Assembly (NCBI GenBank): GCA_045586925.1
Contig: JAZNBG010000042.1
Location: 62,001 to 126,000 of the forward strand
DNA length: 64,000 nt
DNA from: SIG440 sp045586925
GTDB taxonomy: Bacteria > Bacillota > Clostridia > Monoglobales > Monoglobaceae
Direction: 5' to 3'
Every line of letters starts with the position of its first letter. Positions within the stretch are counted from its first letter, which is position 1. This document shows, piece after piece, positions 14,847-24,892 of the stretch. Under the pieces are notes generated by a model that was given only the letters and a program-made list of their open reading frames with translations, was not told where the DNA came from and ran no database searches. The translations under genes and the position numbers were made by a program.

Positions 14847-17246
14847 CTATTTATCCCGTACAACATAAATACGATCTAGATAAATTGTGTTAGGATGCTC
14901 TGTGCTTCCGCCATATGCCTCACCCACAAATTTTATCCGCACGTAAACATCATATTTCTCTGCGGGAAGCACCATAGAAACAGCACTTAAATCTATTGTA
15001 AATTCTTTTGGTCCGAATATGGTAAACATACAGTCTGAGGCGGATGAAACATTTCTGATTCCGCTCAGTTTGTAAAGCGAATATTCATCCGGCTTAAGAT
15101 CTTCGAGATAATAGTATTCAGTATTATAAGGGTGGGGGTCTCTTATCTCAGTAGACCTTTTTGCGCTCAAAGGCATAGGATTATCTATCTTATCGCCTCT
15201 GCCTGAGATTTTATATTTGCGCTTTTCAAGCTCAGGCATTTTATCCAAATCCAGTCTTAAAGCAACACCATCCATCGCTTCCTTATCCTCTGCAATGTAT
15301 GCCATTTTTCCTTTTTGATAGGAAAATCCGTCTTCTTCATCGTAGCAGGATAATTTACTTACAGCAAGCTGATATACATCATCGGGATTTATTTGTGCCA
15401 ATTCGGGAGGAAGGGCAACATTGTCATCATCTTCACGATGTAGCATAATAGTTTTTCTGCCCAAATTCAGCCGAGTTTTTGCGTCCTCGCACTCCTTTGG
15501 ATATACAAACTTTCTTTCTAATATGTCAAATACCTCCAGAGCTCTGTCTGCTGCTTCCTGGCGTGTAATGCCTAAATCAATTCCCTGGTCCTTGGCAAGT
15601 CTTTTAAAATCATTATATCTTACTGCCGTTACCTTGTCTAAATCCGAGCGAAGCATTTTAACACGTTCGGTACGCTCCGGGCTGTCCTTTACGTTGTCTA
15701 ACGCTTTGGTAAACAACTCATTGCCTTTGATAACAATATCCAAATCAATATAATTGGTGTTAGTGGTGGAATAATGAAGGGTCACTCTCGGTTCATATTT
15801 TTCACAAGCATCACGGAGCAGATAAAGATATTCTTTTACATAATCTCCGGCAGCACCGTAATACTTATAAACAAAGTCATCTAATAAACCGCCGAAATCA
15901 GCTGTAGGATTTTCCATTAATTTAGCGGTAAGCCAGTTCTGCATTGTCCACATACTGTTTTCCATTTCCTCATGGCTTTCAATAAATGTACCATTTATTC
16001 CGTATTTGTGATATAATTTGAAATTCTCTTCCATTTTAAACAGTATTGGCAGCGGATAAAAGGGGAACTGATACATATAATAATCCTGTATGTTTAAGCG
16101 TGAACCGTTTTTGCGGCACAGCTCTGCCCATTCCACCAAAAGTCTTTTTTGATATGTATTGTGTCTGTGATTTAATCCGTGCAAAATATCAGTGTTTACG
16201 TCGCACAACCTGATATATACATTTTTTGCAGGCATAGTTCCGTCCTTGGGCGGCTCGCGGTAGGCAGAATATGCGGGGGTATCAAGCATTGTTCCGGGAC
16301 TTTCCTTTGCAACCTCTGCAGCAATAGTGTTTATAAACTTTAATATATGGCCTATCATTCCTGATTTCTCAACAGACTTGCGGCATTTTTCACATTGGCA
16401 ATGATATCCGAAATCACCAAGGGTAATGCCATAAGAAGTCGGTTTGTTGATACCTAATTTTTCAGCAGATTCGTTATCTTGTTTAACCGCCTCAAGAACC
16501 TTCTTGCACATTTCCTTAGCCATTTCCTCGTTCGAAAGGCAAAGCTGGCCGCCCGAATTGCGTTCCTTATACTTCTCGTCCCAGGCAAACCAATCGGGAT
16601 GCTCTTCAAAATATTCCTCGGCAGGTATGTAAAGAGGCATTGTGTGACTACGGTGGGGGCCACCTGAATAAATAAATCCTCCAACCTTTCTCGCCGTATC
16701 AATTCCCCAGCCCATAATGTCTTTTTTAGGTATATCACCGTGATTTCTGTTTCTCACAAGGAACCGTAAATCGTGTACGGCATAGGTTGTGGAAATCTGA
16801 CGGAGCCTGATTTCAGGCTCGCCAGTCATAAAGAAATCTTCAGGAATTGCAACCGTGCTTTGTTTGGGAATATATTCCTCCCACTCATTCCACCATCTTA
16901 CACCTAAATAATCTTCAATAAAGTGATAAACACCATATAATGTGCCTCGGTCCTTTGCACAGGTGCCGCCGCTTATAATAATGCTTCCGTTGTCAGCCTT
17001 TATGTACCACTCTTCATTACCAGCAGTTTTAATGCCGTTACGGTCTGCATAATCTGTGTATCCGATATAAATACCTTTTCCGTCAAAGCTATCCTCGGAT
17101 ACAACCTCAAACACCGCTCCACTTACTTTTTCAAGATACTCGCTCAATTCTTCCGCTGCAAATTTTTCAATCTCTGTCACATTTGTCGGAATTACAATGG
17201 TCAAAAACGCCTTGTTGTCTTTAGCCACCAAAATGTTGTCATTCAT
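14847..17246 (-). CDS. DUF4838 protein (putative intracellular glycosidase), copy 1
   Basis: About 799 aa from the ATG at 17246 (RBS AAGGGAG); a longer in-frame start overlaps the esterase gene and is unlikely. Residues about 1-120 resemble the alpha-glucuronidase/GH20 N-terminal beta-alpha domain (IVIPTNVTEIEKFAAEELSE, GIYIGYTDYA), then a TIM-barrel-like DUF4838 region with EEHPDWFAWDEKY, GQLCLSNEEM and a Cys cluster CQCEKCRK, and a C-terminal beta-sandwich ending in YVRIKFVGEAYGGS. There is no signal peptide, so it acts in the cytoplasm. Catalytic activity of DUF4838 is not established to my knowledge; association with GH88 enzymes suggests action on uronate-bearing oligosaccharides. Confidence 0.75.
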   Translation of the reverse strand: MNDNILVAKDNKAFLTIVIPTNVTEIEKFAAEELSEYLEKVSGAVFEVVSEDSFDGKGIYIGYTDYADRNGIKTAGNEEWYIKADNGSIIISGGTCAKDRGTLYGVYHFIEDYLGVRWWNEWEEYIPKQSTVAIPEDFFMTGEPEIRLRQISTTYAVHDLRFLVRNRNHGDIPKKDIMGWGIDTARKVGGFIYSGGPHRSHTMPLYIPAEEYFEEHPDWFAWDEKYKERNSGGQLCLSNEEMAKEMCKKVLEAVKQDNESAEKLGINKPTSYGITLGDFGYHCQCEKCRKSVEKSGMIGHILKFINTIAAEVAKESPGTMLDTPAYSAYREPPKDGTMPAKNVYIRLCDVNTDILHGLNHRHNTYQKRLLVEWAELCRKNGSRLNIQDYYMYQFPFYPLPILFKMEENFKLYHKYGINGTFIESHEEMENSMWTMQNWLTAKLMENPTADFGGLLDDFVYKYYGAAGDYVKEYLYLLRDACEKYEPRVTLHYSTTNTNYIDLDIVIKGNELFTKALDNVKDSPERTERVKMLRSDLDKVTAVRYNDFKRLAKDQGIDLGITRQEAADRALEVFDILERKFVYPKECEDAKTRLNLGRKTIMLHREDDDNVALPPELAQINPDDVYQLAVSKLSCYDEEDGFSYQKGKMAYIAEDKEAMDGVALRLDLDKMPELEKRKYKISGRGDKIDNPMPLSAKRSTEIRDPHPYNTEYYYLEDLKPDEYSLYKLSGIRNVSSASDCMFTIFGPKEFTIDLSAVSMVLPAEKYDVYVRIKFVGEAYGGSTEHPNTIYLDRIYVVRDK

Positions 17247-17262
17247 TTGATTTTTCTCCCTT

Positions 17263-17883
17263 TTATAAATTTTTAAATGCTTTAACCCATTCCTTAGCAA
17301 TCAAACCGTGTCCTGCAGTAGTGGGATGTACGCCATCTACTGTCCAGAATTCTACAGATGCCGATTTCAGTGCCTCGTCAAAAACATCCTGCAAAGGAAT
17401 TGTAGGCAAGCTGTGATGCTTTGCTAACCGCTTTACCGCTTCGCGTCTTTTTTTGACCTCGTCGTTAAAATATTCCCAATTTTCTTCTGTGGCTGTATAA
17501 CGGAGCAAAAACGGTTCTAAAAGTATAATTTTAACATCCGGCAATGTCGCTTTGGTTTCATTTAGCAGCATATCATATATAATCTCGAATTTTTCTACCT
17601 CTACACCGTTTTGTGCCATTATTTCGTGCCACACATCATTTACACCAATCAAAATACTCAGATAATCAGGCTTTAAATTTAGGCAATCTATTTTCCATCT
17701 GGCATATATGTCCAACACTCTGTTGCCGCTGATTCCGCGATTATAGGTTTTATATTCACCGGGATATGAATATCCCAGTTCACCTGTCACCATATTGGCA
17801 TAACCCATACCCAAAGAATCCTTATTTTCACGGCTTCTTGCCACATCGGTTATAGAATCTCCCTGAAATAAAATTGTTTTCAT
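17263..17883 (-). CDS. SGNH/GDSL-family esterase
   Basis: 206 aa with all four SGNH blocks: FQGDSIT (nucleophile Ser), NRGISGNR, IGVNDVWHE and DGVHPTTAGH (catalytic Asp-His). No signal peptide, so it is probably a cytoplasmic O-acetyl or other acyl esterase acting on imported oligosaccharides. It sits between the isomerase and DUF4838 genes with 20- and 16-nt gaps. RBS TGGAGGA. Confidence 0.88.
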   Translation of the reverse strand: MKTILFQGDSITDVARSRENKDSLGMGYANMVTGELGYSYPGEYKTYNRGISGNRVLDIYARWKIDCLNLKPDYLSILIGVNDVWHEIMAQNGVEVEKFEIIYDMLLNETKATLPDVKIILLEPFLLRYTATEENWEYFNDEVKKRREAVKRLAKHHSLPTIPLQDVFDEALKSASVEFWTVDGVHPTTAGHGLIAKEWVKAFKNL

Positions 17884-17903
17884 CTGTTTTTTCCTCCATT
17901 AGT

Positions 17904-18434
17904 TTACTTATCAATTTTTGTTTCTCTGACAATTCTCTTATCGGTAAAAACATCGGTTTCGTCGGTGCTTTTTGTTGAAAATTCTGACACAACCGCCCCT
18001 TGTTCTCCTGCCTGAAACCAATGCAAAGTTTCGGGCATAATGGTATATTGCTCGCCGGGATTTAAAACTACTTCGTGGTATACGGTTGTATCGGTTTCGG
18101 GCAAAACGGCTTTTATATCATCTTTTCTGCCTTCGCCCTCTACATAAAGATAAACCTTGCCGTATCTGCATCTGAAGGTTTCTTCCTTTCCTTCGTTTCC
18201 GTTGGTCCCTATGTGCTTATGCTCAGGGCAGGTCTGTTGCGGCAAAAGAACCATTTCCTTTGCACATACCCTGTCGGTATTTATGTATACGCAAAGCTGA
18301 AGACCTACCTTTTCAACCATACCCAAATTAAAATCTGCAACCTCAATTTCCTCGTCAGGTCTGACAACTATCCCTGCCAGCCTGTAATACTCTCTTGCCG
18401 ATTCCGCCATTTTCTCGTACTGCTCTTTTCTCAT
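17904..18434 (-). CDS. D-lyxose/D-mannose isomerase (cupin type)
   Basis: 176 aa, the usual length of the family (E. coli EC 5.3.1.15-like). It shows the cupin metal site: CPEHKHIG, then GKEETFRCRYGKVYLYVEG, and late PETLHWFQAGEQGAVVSEF. These Mn-dependent enzymes interconvert D-lyxose with D-xylulose and D-mannose with D-fructose. Beside a mannose-6-phosphate isomerase-kinase fusion, free mannose is the likely substrate. RBS AGAAGGTG; 26-nt gap to the DUF4838 gene upstream. Confidence 0.85.
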   Translation of the reverse strand: MRKEQYEKMAESAREYYRLAGIVVRPDEEIEVADFNLGMVEKVGLQLCVYINTDRVCAKEMVLLPQQTCPEHKHIGTNGNEGKEETFRCRYGKVYLYVEGEGRKDDIKAVLPETDTTVYHEVVLNPGEQYTIMPETLHWFQAGEQGAVVSEFSTKSTDETDVFTDKRIVRETKIDK

Positions 18435-18460
18435 ATAAACACCTTCTTTTGTCTGTTATA

Positions 18461-20845
18461 TCACTTGGTTTTAACAATTATAAAGCGTTCAAAGTATAAT
18501 GCATCCTCATCATCAGCACTTCCGCCATAGAACTCGCCCGTTGCCTTCATAGAGATATAAATATCACATTCCTCAAAGGGCATAAGCTTGCATATCTCGC
18601 TGACATTAACCGAAATATCACGCTGATTAATGATATAGAGCACAAGATTTGATTTTGGTGTAATGCCCTTTACGCCTTCTAACTTATAAAGGTGATATTT
18701 ATCTGTAACAATATCTTCTTTATATACGTCAAGCTTTGCATCATAAACCTTTTCCTCGGTATTCTTGATTTTCACAAAGAATGACAAGGGCTGTGGCATC
18801 GCAGCATCGGCTGTAGTTACCGCATATCGCGACTGACACTGAGCACTCATATCCTTTCTTGAAAGTTTGAGCACCTTATCAACCAAAGCGCCGTCATCTT
18901 CGATTATTGCCTCGCCTGTCTTTCCGTCAAAAAATCTTATAATGTTTTTAGCATAAATATCTGTTATGTCAGCAGGGTTTATATGTGACAGTTCCGCAGG
19001 AAGAGGAAATTTCTCATCGGTTCGCTTTGCCAAATCTTTATATATGCCGATATCTCTTTTAACTGTTTTTGAAACAGCCTTATGGCGATATACCCCATCA
19101 CAGTCAAAGGCGTATATTCTTTCAAAAGTCTTAACAGCATTTATTGCCTCGTTCGCTAATTCTCCCAAATCATAGTCAAATTCTTCCCCTTTTGCTTTTT
19201 TTGCATTTTTAAATTCCCAATATCGTGCAATCATCACATTAAGCAGACCCAGCTTTGCAATACGCACACGGGATGACAAAAGTTTATCGCCCTCAACAGC
19301 TTTTTCGGCTTTTGCAAATATCTCTGTTCCTTTTTCCACAAGCTCAAGTGTTGCATAATTCCACAAGGTCACAGGCTCGTCAAGACGCATTGCAAAATTT
19401 GATTCAACAGCAATTTCATTTGTCATATCAAGGTATTCTTTAATATACTTATCTGCTGCTCCGTAATAATTCTTTAAAAATGTATTGATAAGAGTTTCGC
19501 CATCAAGGGTGGGGTCTTCAATTATACGGTTTAATACCCATTGGTCAAGAGCCCAGAAATCTCGGGGGCATTCTGTCTCGTTTTCAACCATATATCCTTT
19601 AACACCCTTCGCATATGCCATTTTAACATTTTCAATAATTCTGTATACCTGTGGCATAGGGCAAGACGGATACATATGAAGCAGGTAATCCCAGATAACA
19701 AGAGGACTGTTATTTATACTGCACAGCTTTGACCATTCTTTAATTCTTCGCAAGGAGCCGGCATTCACCGGATGGTTAATGCTGTGCAGACTCGACTGGG
19801 GAATATCGGCATAGCGAATCATCACATTTTTCTCGGGAACAGTATCATCAAGAGGCGGCTCAATATACCTCATATACGCCAGAGTTTCAAGCAATACGTC
19901 AGGATGAATTTTTGCCACATCCTTGGCAAGACGATTAACAAATTTAAGTGCATATCCCGATATGCCTGCATTTTTTATTGTTTCTTTACATTTTGGGCAC
20001 TCACAAGTGAATGGCTTATCTGCAAATGAAATTGAATAAAAACAGGGTTTTTCGGTGTTGGTTTCCTCAGACTTTTTATTCTCGGCTTCTATATTATCAA
20101 GCAGCTTTTTAAGCATCTCCTGATAAAGACCTTCATTGCTAAGACAAAGCTGACCAAAATCAATTCTTTTATCTAAAACTTCATTATATGCCCACCAATC
20201 AGGATGCTCGTCAAAATAAACCTCTGCAGGAAAATACAACGGGAAGGAATGAACATGATGGGGAGGGCCAAAAGGTATGGCCCCGCCAAGGGCTTTTACA
20301 TCTTCACGGAAGGCTCCGCCTTCAATTCCATCGTCACCTATAATGTTCATTCTGTTGCGAGCCTGACACACAAAATCCTTGTGTGTAAAGGTTTCGATTA
20401 TTTTACGATGAGGAACCGCCGGTGTTTTATTATCATAAATATCGCCGGGTACACTAAAGTCAGAAATCCGGGGAACATATTCCTCGGCATAGCTCCACCA
20501 ATGAACACCAAGATAATCCTCCAGAAAATGATAAACGCTGTATGCAACACCTCGGTCGCAATTATCAAGACCACCTGTTAAAACGATATTTCCGTCTATG
20601 GCCTTGATTATCCAGTTTTCTTTGGAGTTTCCCAAAAGACTGTTCTTTTTTGCATACTCTGTATGTCCAACATAGATGACAGTACCCTCTGCCTTACTCT
20701 CTTCCACTATTTCAGCCATTGCACCTGTTGCCTTTTTTATGTATTCCTGCAGTTCTGCAGAAACAGTTTTTTCAACCAATGATGCGCTGTCAGGAACTGC
20801 AATTTTAAATTCTGCTTTTTTGTTAATTACCAAAGATATGTTCAT
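18461..20845 (-). CDS. DUF4838 protein (putative intracellular glycosidase), copy 2
   Basis: 794 aa from the ATG at 20845, which follows GGAGGAG at good spacing. Same layout as copies 1 and 3: N-terminal GH67/GH20-like domain (TVIYVGHTEYA, VYHFLEDYLGVHWW), barrel with DEHPDWWAYNEV, GQLCLSNEG and the Cys cluster CECPKCKE, then a C-terminal beta-sandwich (ECDIYISMKATGEFYGGS). It is much closer to copy 3 (56,096-58,483) than to copy 1, sharing RNRMNIIGDDGIE and the C-terminal end. No signal peptide. Confidence 0.78.
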   Translation of the reverse strand: MNISLVINKKAEFKIAVPDSASLVEKTVSAELQEYIKKATGAMAEIVEESKAEGTVIYVGHTEYAKKNSLLGNSKENWIIKAIDGNIVLTGGLDNCDRGVAYSVYHFLEDYLGVHWWSYAEEYVPRISDFSVPGDIYDNKTPAVPHRKIIETFTHKDFVCQARNRMNIIGDDGIEGGAFREDVKALGGAIPFGPPHHVHSFPLYFPAEVYFDEHPDWWAYNEVLDKRIDFGQLCLSNEGLYQEMLKKLLDNIEAENKKSEETNTEKPCFYSISFADKPFTCECPKCKETIKNAGISGYALKFVNRLAKDVAKIHPDVLLETLAYMRYIEPPLDDTVPEKNVMIRYADIPQSSLHSINHPVNAGSLRRIKEWSKLCSINNSPLVIWDYLLHMYPSCPMPQVYRIIENVKMAYAKGVKGYMVENETECPRDFWALDQWVLNRIIEDPTLDGETLINTFLKNYYGAADKYIKEYLDMTNEIAVESNFAMRLDEPVTLWNYATLELVEKGTEIFAKAEKAVEGDKLLSSRVRIAKLGLLNVMIARYWEFKNAKKAKGEEFDYDLGELANEAINAVKTFERIYAFDCDGVYRHKAVSKTVKRDIGIYKDLAKRTDEKFPLPAELSHINPADITDIYAKNIIRFFDGKTGEAIIEDDGALVDKVLKLSRKDMSAQCQSRYAVTTADAAMPQPLSFFVKIKNTEEKVYDAKLDVYKEDIVTDKYHLYKLEGVKGITPKSNLVLYIINQRDISVNVSEICKLMPFEECDIYISMKATGEFYGGSADDEDALYFERFIIVKTK

Positions 20846-20866
20846 AATTTTCTCCTCCATTAAAAA

Positions 20867-22081
20867 TTAAATATTGTCGGTTTGTTTATTTCCCCAAGGC
20901 GCAACAACTCCAAATAGTTTTGATGCAAGGGCAAACATAAAGTAATAATCGCCATAGGTTGAATATAAATCTCTGCCGTTTGAACGGGTCAGCATACCCG
21001 GATTGGTTTCATCTGTATCCATATACTCATTTACAAGACTGTCAAGAGCCGCATCAACATATTCGGCAAATCTGTCATTTTTGCACATAGTATTGATTAG
21101 TTCAAAGCCACAGCACATAATTGCCGCCGCAGAAGTATCAACATTATAGATTTTATTTTCAGCCTTGGTTTCGTCCCAATGTGCGCCTTTGCCCCTTACG
21201 TTTGTGCAGCATTTTGCAGGCATATCCTCGGGAAGCCTGAAATCCCACACGGGGACAGGGCTTTCCTCAAGGCAATCAAGGTATTTTTCGCCCACCTTTG
21301 TTGCTATATCCAGATATCTTTCATTTTTGGTATAAGAATATGCCATAGCAAGTCCATACACAAGCCACGCCGTACCGCGTGCCCAATGTGAGCCGTTGGC
21401 AAAACCGCAGGAATTTGCTTCAACCTTTGGTTTTCCTGTTTCGGGGTCAAAAAACCACGCGTGTGCCACCGAATAATCCTCTCTCACAAGAGTATTGATT
21501 ATAGTATCCAGATGGCTGTCTGCCACTTCACGATAAAAATAGTGTCCTGTTTCCTTCCAGGCCCAATACAAAAGCGAAACATTCATCGAGCTGTCAATAA
21601 TCATACGCCAGTCAGGATTTTCCATATTCATAAGCGACCACGCTTCAATAAAATGGCCCTTGGGACGGTATCTTTTTGCCAATTCCTCGGCAGCTCTTAT
21701 TGCGGTATCTCTGTGCTGGGTATCGCCCGTCTGCTGATACATATGAACACTGTACGGAATATATAAAAATCCTAAATCGTGCATTGTCTGAGTAAAAAAC
21801 GCAAATACCTTGTCGTGATATTCGCCTTTAAATCTGTTTGCCCACGTTAAAGCCTCTTTATCATTTGCCGTTTCATACACAAGGGGAGCAAATCCTGTTA
21901 TCATTGAGGTAAGCCAGATGCCCTTTGTTGTAACAAAATCATAATTAGGGTAGTTTTCATAATAATTGCCGTTTTCACTTTCGGACGGTTCAAAAAGCTT
22001 GCCGTTGAATCTTTCAAAGTGTACCTTTGCTTTTTTGCAACAAATTTCATAAGCCTCTTTATATGTCATTTGCTTTTTCAT
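20867..22081 (-). CDS. GH88 unsaturated glucuronyl hydrolase, copy 1
   Basis: 404 aa, an (alpha/alpha)6 barrel. Diagnostic segments are TMHDLGFLY (first catalytic Asp), DWRMIIDSSMNVSLLYWAW (second Asp) and NGSHWARGTAWLVYGLAMAY, then YNVDTSAAAIMCCG. GH88 enzymes remove the delta-4,5-unsaturated uronic acid that polysaccharide lyases leave at the non-reducing end. No signal peptide. The start codon overlaps the DUF2264 stop by 4 nt (CTATGA) and shares its GGAGG, so the two are coupled. Confidence 0.9.
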   Translation of the reverse strand: MKKQMTYKEAYEICCKKAKVHFERFNGKLFEPSESENGNYYENYPNYDFVTTKGIWLTSMITGFAPLVYETANDKEALTWANRFKGEYHDKVFAFFTQTMHDLGFLYIPYSVHMYQQTGDTQHRDTAIRAAEELAKRYRPKGHFIEAWSLMNMENPDWRMIIDSSMNVSLLYWAWKETGHYFYREVADSHLDTIINTLVREDYSVAHAWFFDPETGKPKVEANSCGFANGSHWARGTAWLVYGLAMAYSYTKNERYLDIATKVGEKYLDCLEESPVPVWDFRLPEDMPAKCCTNVRGKGAHWDETKAENKIYNVDTSAAAIMCCGFELINTMCKNDRFAEYVDAALDSLVNEYMDTDETNPGMLTRSNGRDLYSTYGDYYFMFALASKLFGVVAPWGNKQTDNI

Positions 22082-23700
22082 AGATAAATTACCTCCGTTT
22101 TAATACTGGTTGTGCCTTTATTAAATTTATATTTTATAGCTTTTAATTTGGTTTCGGGATGCATAAGATTGCTGTTTGGTGCGCAGGACATCAGAATCTT
22201 CTCTCCGTCACCATTTATATCCCCTGCGCCATCAGGTGTGGCAAAAGAACAATCATAAGCCGTAATATCATCATCTGTCATAACTGTGTGACGTCTTATA
22301 TGTCCTGTTTCTGTTGGAATTATGGTGGTTTCAACCTCAACCCCTGAAAGCGGCGACCATTTTGAATAAATTTCTCCGCTATCCGAAATTTCAACAGCCA
22401 TACACTTTCTTCTTACATAACACATATTATCCCGAACGAACGCCAATGTGCTGTCACAGCCCGAATTTTCCACTCCGAAATATGAACGCGGAACGCAAAA
22501 ACCATACTTTGAGCTGTATGCAAATTTGGAGTATTTTTCCGCAACGTGCATAGGATTCCATTCTGCCCATTGCCCTGCCGTCAAGCCCACAACGTAACCA
22601 TTTATTCGCTGAATAACCATATTTGCTTTCTTGATAATATGAACATCATCAAGCTTGGGTAACGGCAACACTTCTGCCTTGAAAAAGGGATGTTCGTCAT
22701 CCAAAGCCAATATCAAAAAGGATTTCAAAGCCCAATATGGCGAGCCAAAAGCATTGTATTCCTCTGACATACATAAATTGGGGTAGGCATATCCTATCGA
22801 AAGAATCCCGCCGTTATCAAAAATATCTTTTTCAAGCCACCACTCTATATTTCTTGAAATTATTCCCTTCATCACTCCCATAGGGAAAGGTTCAATTCCC
22901 ACATACACACAGGCGCTCCAAAAGCAGCACTGTGCAAAGCGGTATGTCATAGACCTGCCGAATGCCAAGGCCGAGCCGTCATCGCTAAAGTAATATATAA
23001 AATCCTTCGCAAATTGTTCTGCCCTTTTTTTCATAACCCTGCTACGTTTAGGGTCATCCTTTTCCATCACCTTGGCATATATAAGGCTGTAAAAATGTAT
23101 AGCAAAAGCAATATAATAATCTATCTGCTTGGATTTTCCGTCGGTGTACCAGCCGTCACCTATATAAAAGCTCTCAATTCTTTCAAGTAATTTTTCCACA
23201 ACCTCACGGTTATAAGGCAGTCCAACAGTCTTAAAGCCGAGATTTACGATAACGGGAAACAGATTCCAGTTATTGTCGGAGGGTTTAACCTCATTTACGC
23301 AGTTAAGCCAGTTATAAAAGCTCCTCTTTTCATCTTTGCTTAAAGGCTCCCATATTTTGTCGGGGGCAAGAATTAAAGCAAGACCCATAGCAGCAGTTTC
23401 AACCATTCGCTGGTCAACGTGGCCTATTTCTCCCCAATATTCCTCGTGATCGAGGTTTGTGCCGTTTGCTATGCCTTTAAGATAAATCTCTTTAAAATCA
23501 TTGTCGCAACCGCCTCCGCACCAAAACGGAGCAAGTCCCCATAAAATTCGTGCAAAGCCTTCCATCAAAGCAATGTCACTTCCATAAAAAACACCTGTGC
23601 TGCCACATTTTATGCCCGCAGCACCTTTGGTGTAATATTTTTTTACAGGTTCAACAATCTTTTGAAAACATTCCTGAAAATCTTTTTTTGTATTTAGCAT
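22078..23700 (-). CDS. DUF2264 protein
   Basis: 540 aa. The first 380 residues form an alpha-toroid typical of DUF2264 (GSDIALMEGFARILWGLAPF, EYWGEIGHVDQRMVE, NNWNLFPVIVNLGF, SYGDGWYTD-like IGDGWYTDGKSKQIDYY, GRSMTYRFA), followed by a beta domain. Activity is not established in general; fold and position between two GH88 genes suggest a glycosidase or lyase on uronate oligosaccharides. No signal peptide. The RBS is weak (AAGCGAG). Confidence 0.85.
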   Translation of the reverse strand: MLNTKKDFQECFQKIVEPVKKYYTKGAAGIKCGSTGVFYGSDIALMEGFARILWGLAPFWCGGGCDNDFKEIYLKGIANGTNLDHEEYWGEIGHVDQRMVETAAMGLALILAPDKIWEPLSKDEKRSFYNWLNCVNEVKPSDNNWNLFPVIVNLGFKTVGLPYNREVVEKLLERIESFYIGDGWYTDGKSKQIDYYIAFAIHFYSLIYAKVMEKDDPKRSRVMKKRAEQFAKDFIYYFSDDGSALAFGRSMTYRFAQCCFWSACVYVGIEPFPMGVMKGIISRNIEWWLEKDIFDNGGILSIGYAYPNLCMSEEYNAFGSPYWALKSFLILALDDEHPFFKAEVLPLPKLDDVHIIKKANMVIQRINGYVVGLTAGQWAEWNPMHVAEKYSKFAYSSKYGFCVPRSYFGVENSGCDSTLAFVRDNMCYVRRKCMAVEISDSGEIYSKWSPLSGVEVETTIIPTETGHIRRHTVMTDDDITAYDCSFATPDGAGDINGDGEKILMSCAPNSNLMHPETKLKAIKYKFNKGTTSIKTEVIYL

Positions 23701-23725
23701 ACTTTATTTTCTCGCTTTCTGAAAA

Positions 23726-24853
23726 TCACCAAAATAATTTGTCATTACCCTTTAATTTATAAATTGCCTCAACAAAGTAATAATCTCCGTAGATAATTGG
23801 TTTATGTACGCCCTTGCCGTGACATTCCGAACCATTTTGCAAAATACTCTGCTCATCTTCGCTCCAGTCACATTGTTCTTTTTCGAGCGCCTTTAACATT
23901 TCTATTGCCGCCTTTAAATAAAGAGCCTTTTCAAATTCAGGCACATTGCGTGCAATCTCAATAAGTCCGCAGGCAGCAATAGCTCCTGCTGTTGTATCTA
24001 TGTAAACTGGCTCATCAGGACAACGGAAATCGGCTTTGGGAATATAGCCTTCCGTGCATACCGCTGAAATAAAATAATGAGCCACTTTTTTTGCCGTATC
24101 TAAATATTCAGTTTTCTTTGTATGTATATAACTGAGGATAAAACCATACAGTGCCCACGCTTGTCCTCGTGACCAGGATGAATTCTCTGGGTCATAGCCT
24201 TGAGTGCTCGGTGCTGATACAAAGTCACCGTTGTTAATATCATACTCAACAACGTGAATTACCGAGCCATCAGGTCTTATGTGATTTGCCATTGTTTTAT
24301 CCGCATGATTCATTGCAATATGTTTAAATCTTGGATCGCCTATTTCCTGTGACGCCCAGTAAAGTAACGGAACATTCATCATACAATCAATAATCGCCCA
24401 GCCGATTGCGTTAGGTTCGTTCCACGCTCTTATAAAGCCGGCATTTGCGTTGTAACGGGACATTAACGCTGATGCCGCCATCAAATTTCTGTTTTTTGAT
24501 TTTTGGTTTCCCGTAAGGCGATAATTTGCGCCTGCTGATATATGCCACATAAAGCCTACATCGTGATAAAGCATCTCGTAGTTAAAAAGTGCCTTATCAA
24601 GCTTTTCTTCTGTAATCTCTGCTGCCTCTTTATACTTTTCTTCACCTGTGGCATCATACATAATCCACATAAGTCCGGGCCAAAACCCATTTGTCCACCA
24701 ACCAATATTTTGGGTATAATCATCGTGAACACCATCTTTTGTGGAATATGGAATTTTATTTTTTGAAAGTACCGCCGTTTTAGAAAGCTTACTTTCGATT
24801 TTCCCCCATACTTCGTCAATCCATTTTTGATTTTCCTTTATAATTCTGTCCAT
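23726..24853 (-). CDS. GH88 unsaturated glucuronyl hydrolase, copy 2
   Basis: 375 aa. It has the GH88 signature LYHDVGFMW (first Asp), GWAIIDCMMNVPLLYWAS (second Asp), SSWSRGQAWALYGFILSY and YIDTTAGAIAACGLIEIA. It differs enough from copy 1 to suggest different linkages or sulfation/acetylation tolerance. No signal peptide; RBS AGAGGAG. Confidence 0.9.
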   Translation of the reverse strand: MDRIIKENQKWIDEVWGKIESKLSKTAVLSKNKIPYSTKDGVHDDYTQNIGWWTNGFWPGLMWIMYDATGEEKYKEAAEITEEKLDKALFNYEMLYHDVGFMWHISAGANYRLTGNQKSKNRNLMAASALMSRYNANAGFIRAWNEPNAIGWAIIDCMMNVPLLYWASQEIGDPRFKHIAMNHADKTMANHIRPDGSVIHVVEYDINNGDFVSAPSTQGYDPENSSWSRGQAWALYGFILSYIHTKKTEYLDTAKKVAHYFISAVCTEGYIPKADFRCPDEPVYIDTTAGAIAACGLIEIARNVPEFEKALYLKAAIEMLKALEKEQCDWSEDEQSILQNGSECHGKGVHKPIIYGDYYFVEAIYKLKGNDKLFW

Positions 24854-24892
24854 GCTACCGACTCCTCTGTAATATCTTTATCTCTTTTGTAT

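Noticed and set aside
18075..18530. Long plus-strand open frames within the minus-strand gene trains
   Set aside because: They lie opposite well-supported genes, lack RBSs and show no recognisable protein features; they are antisense shadows.
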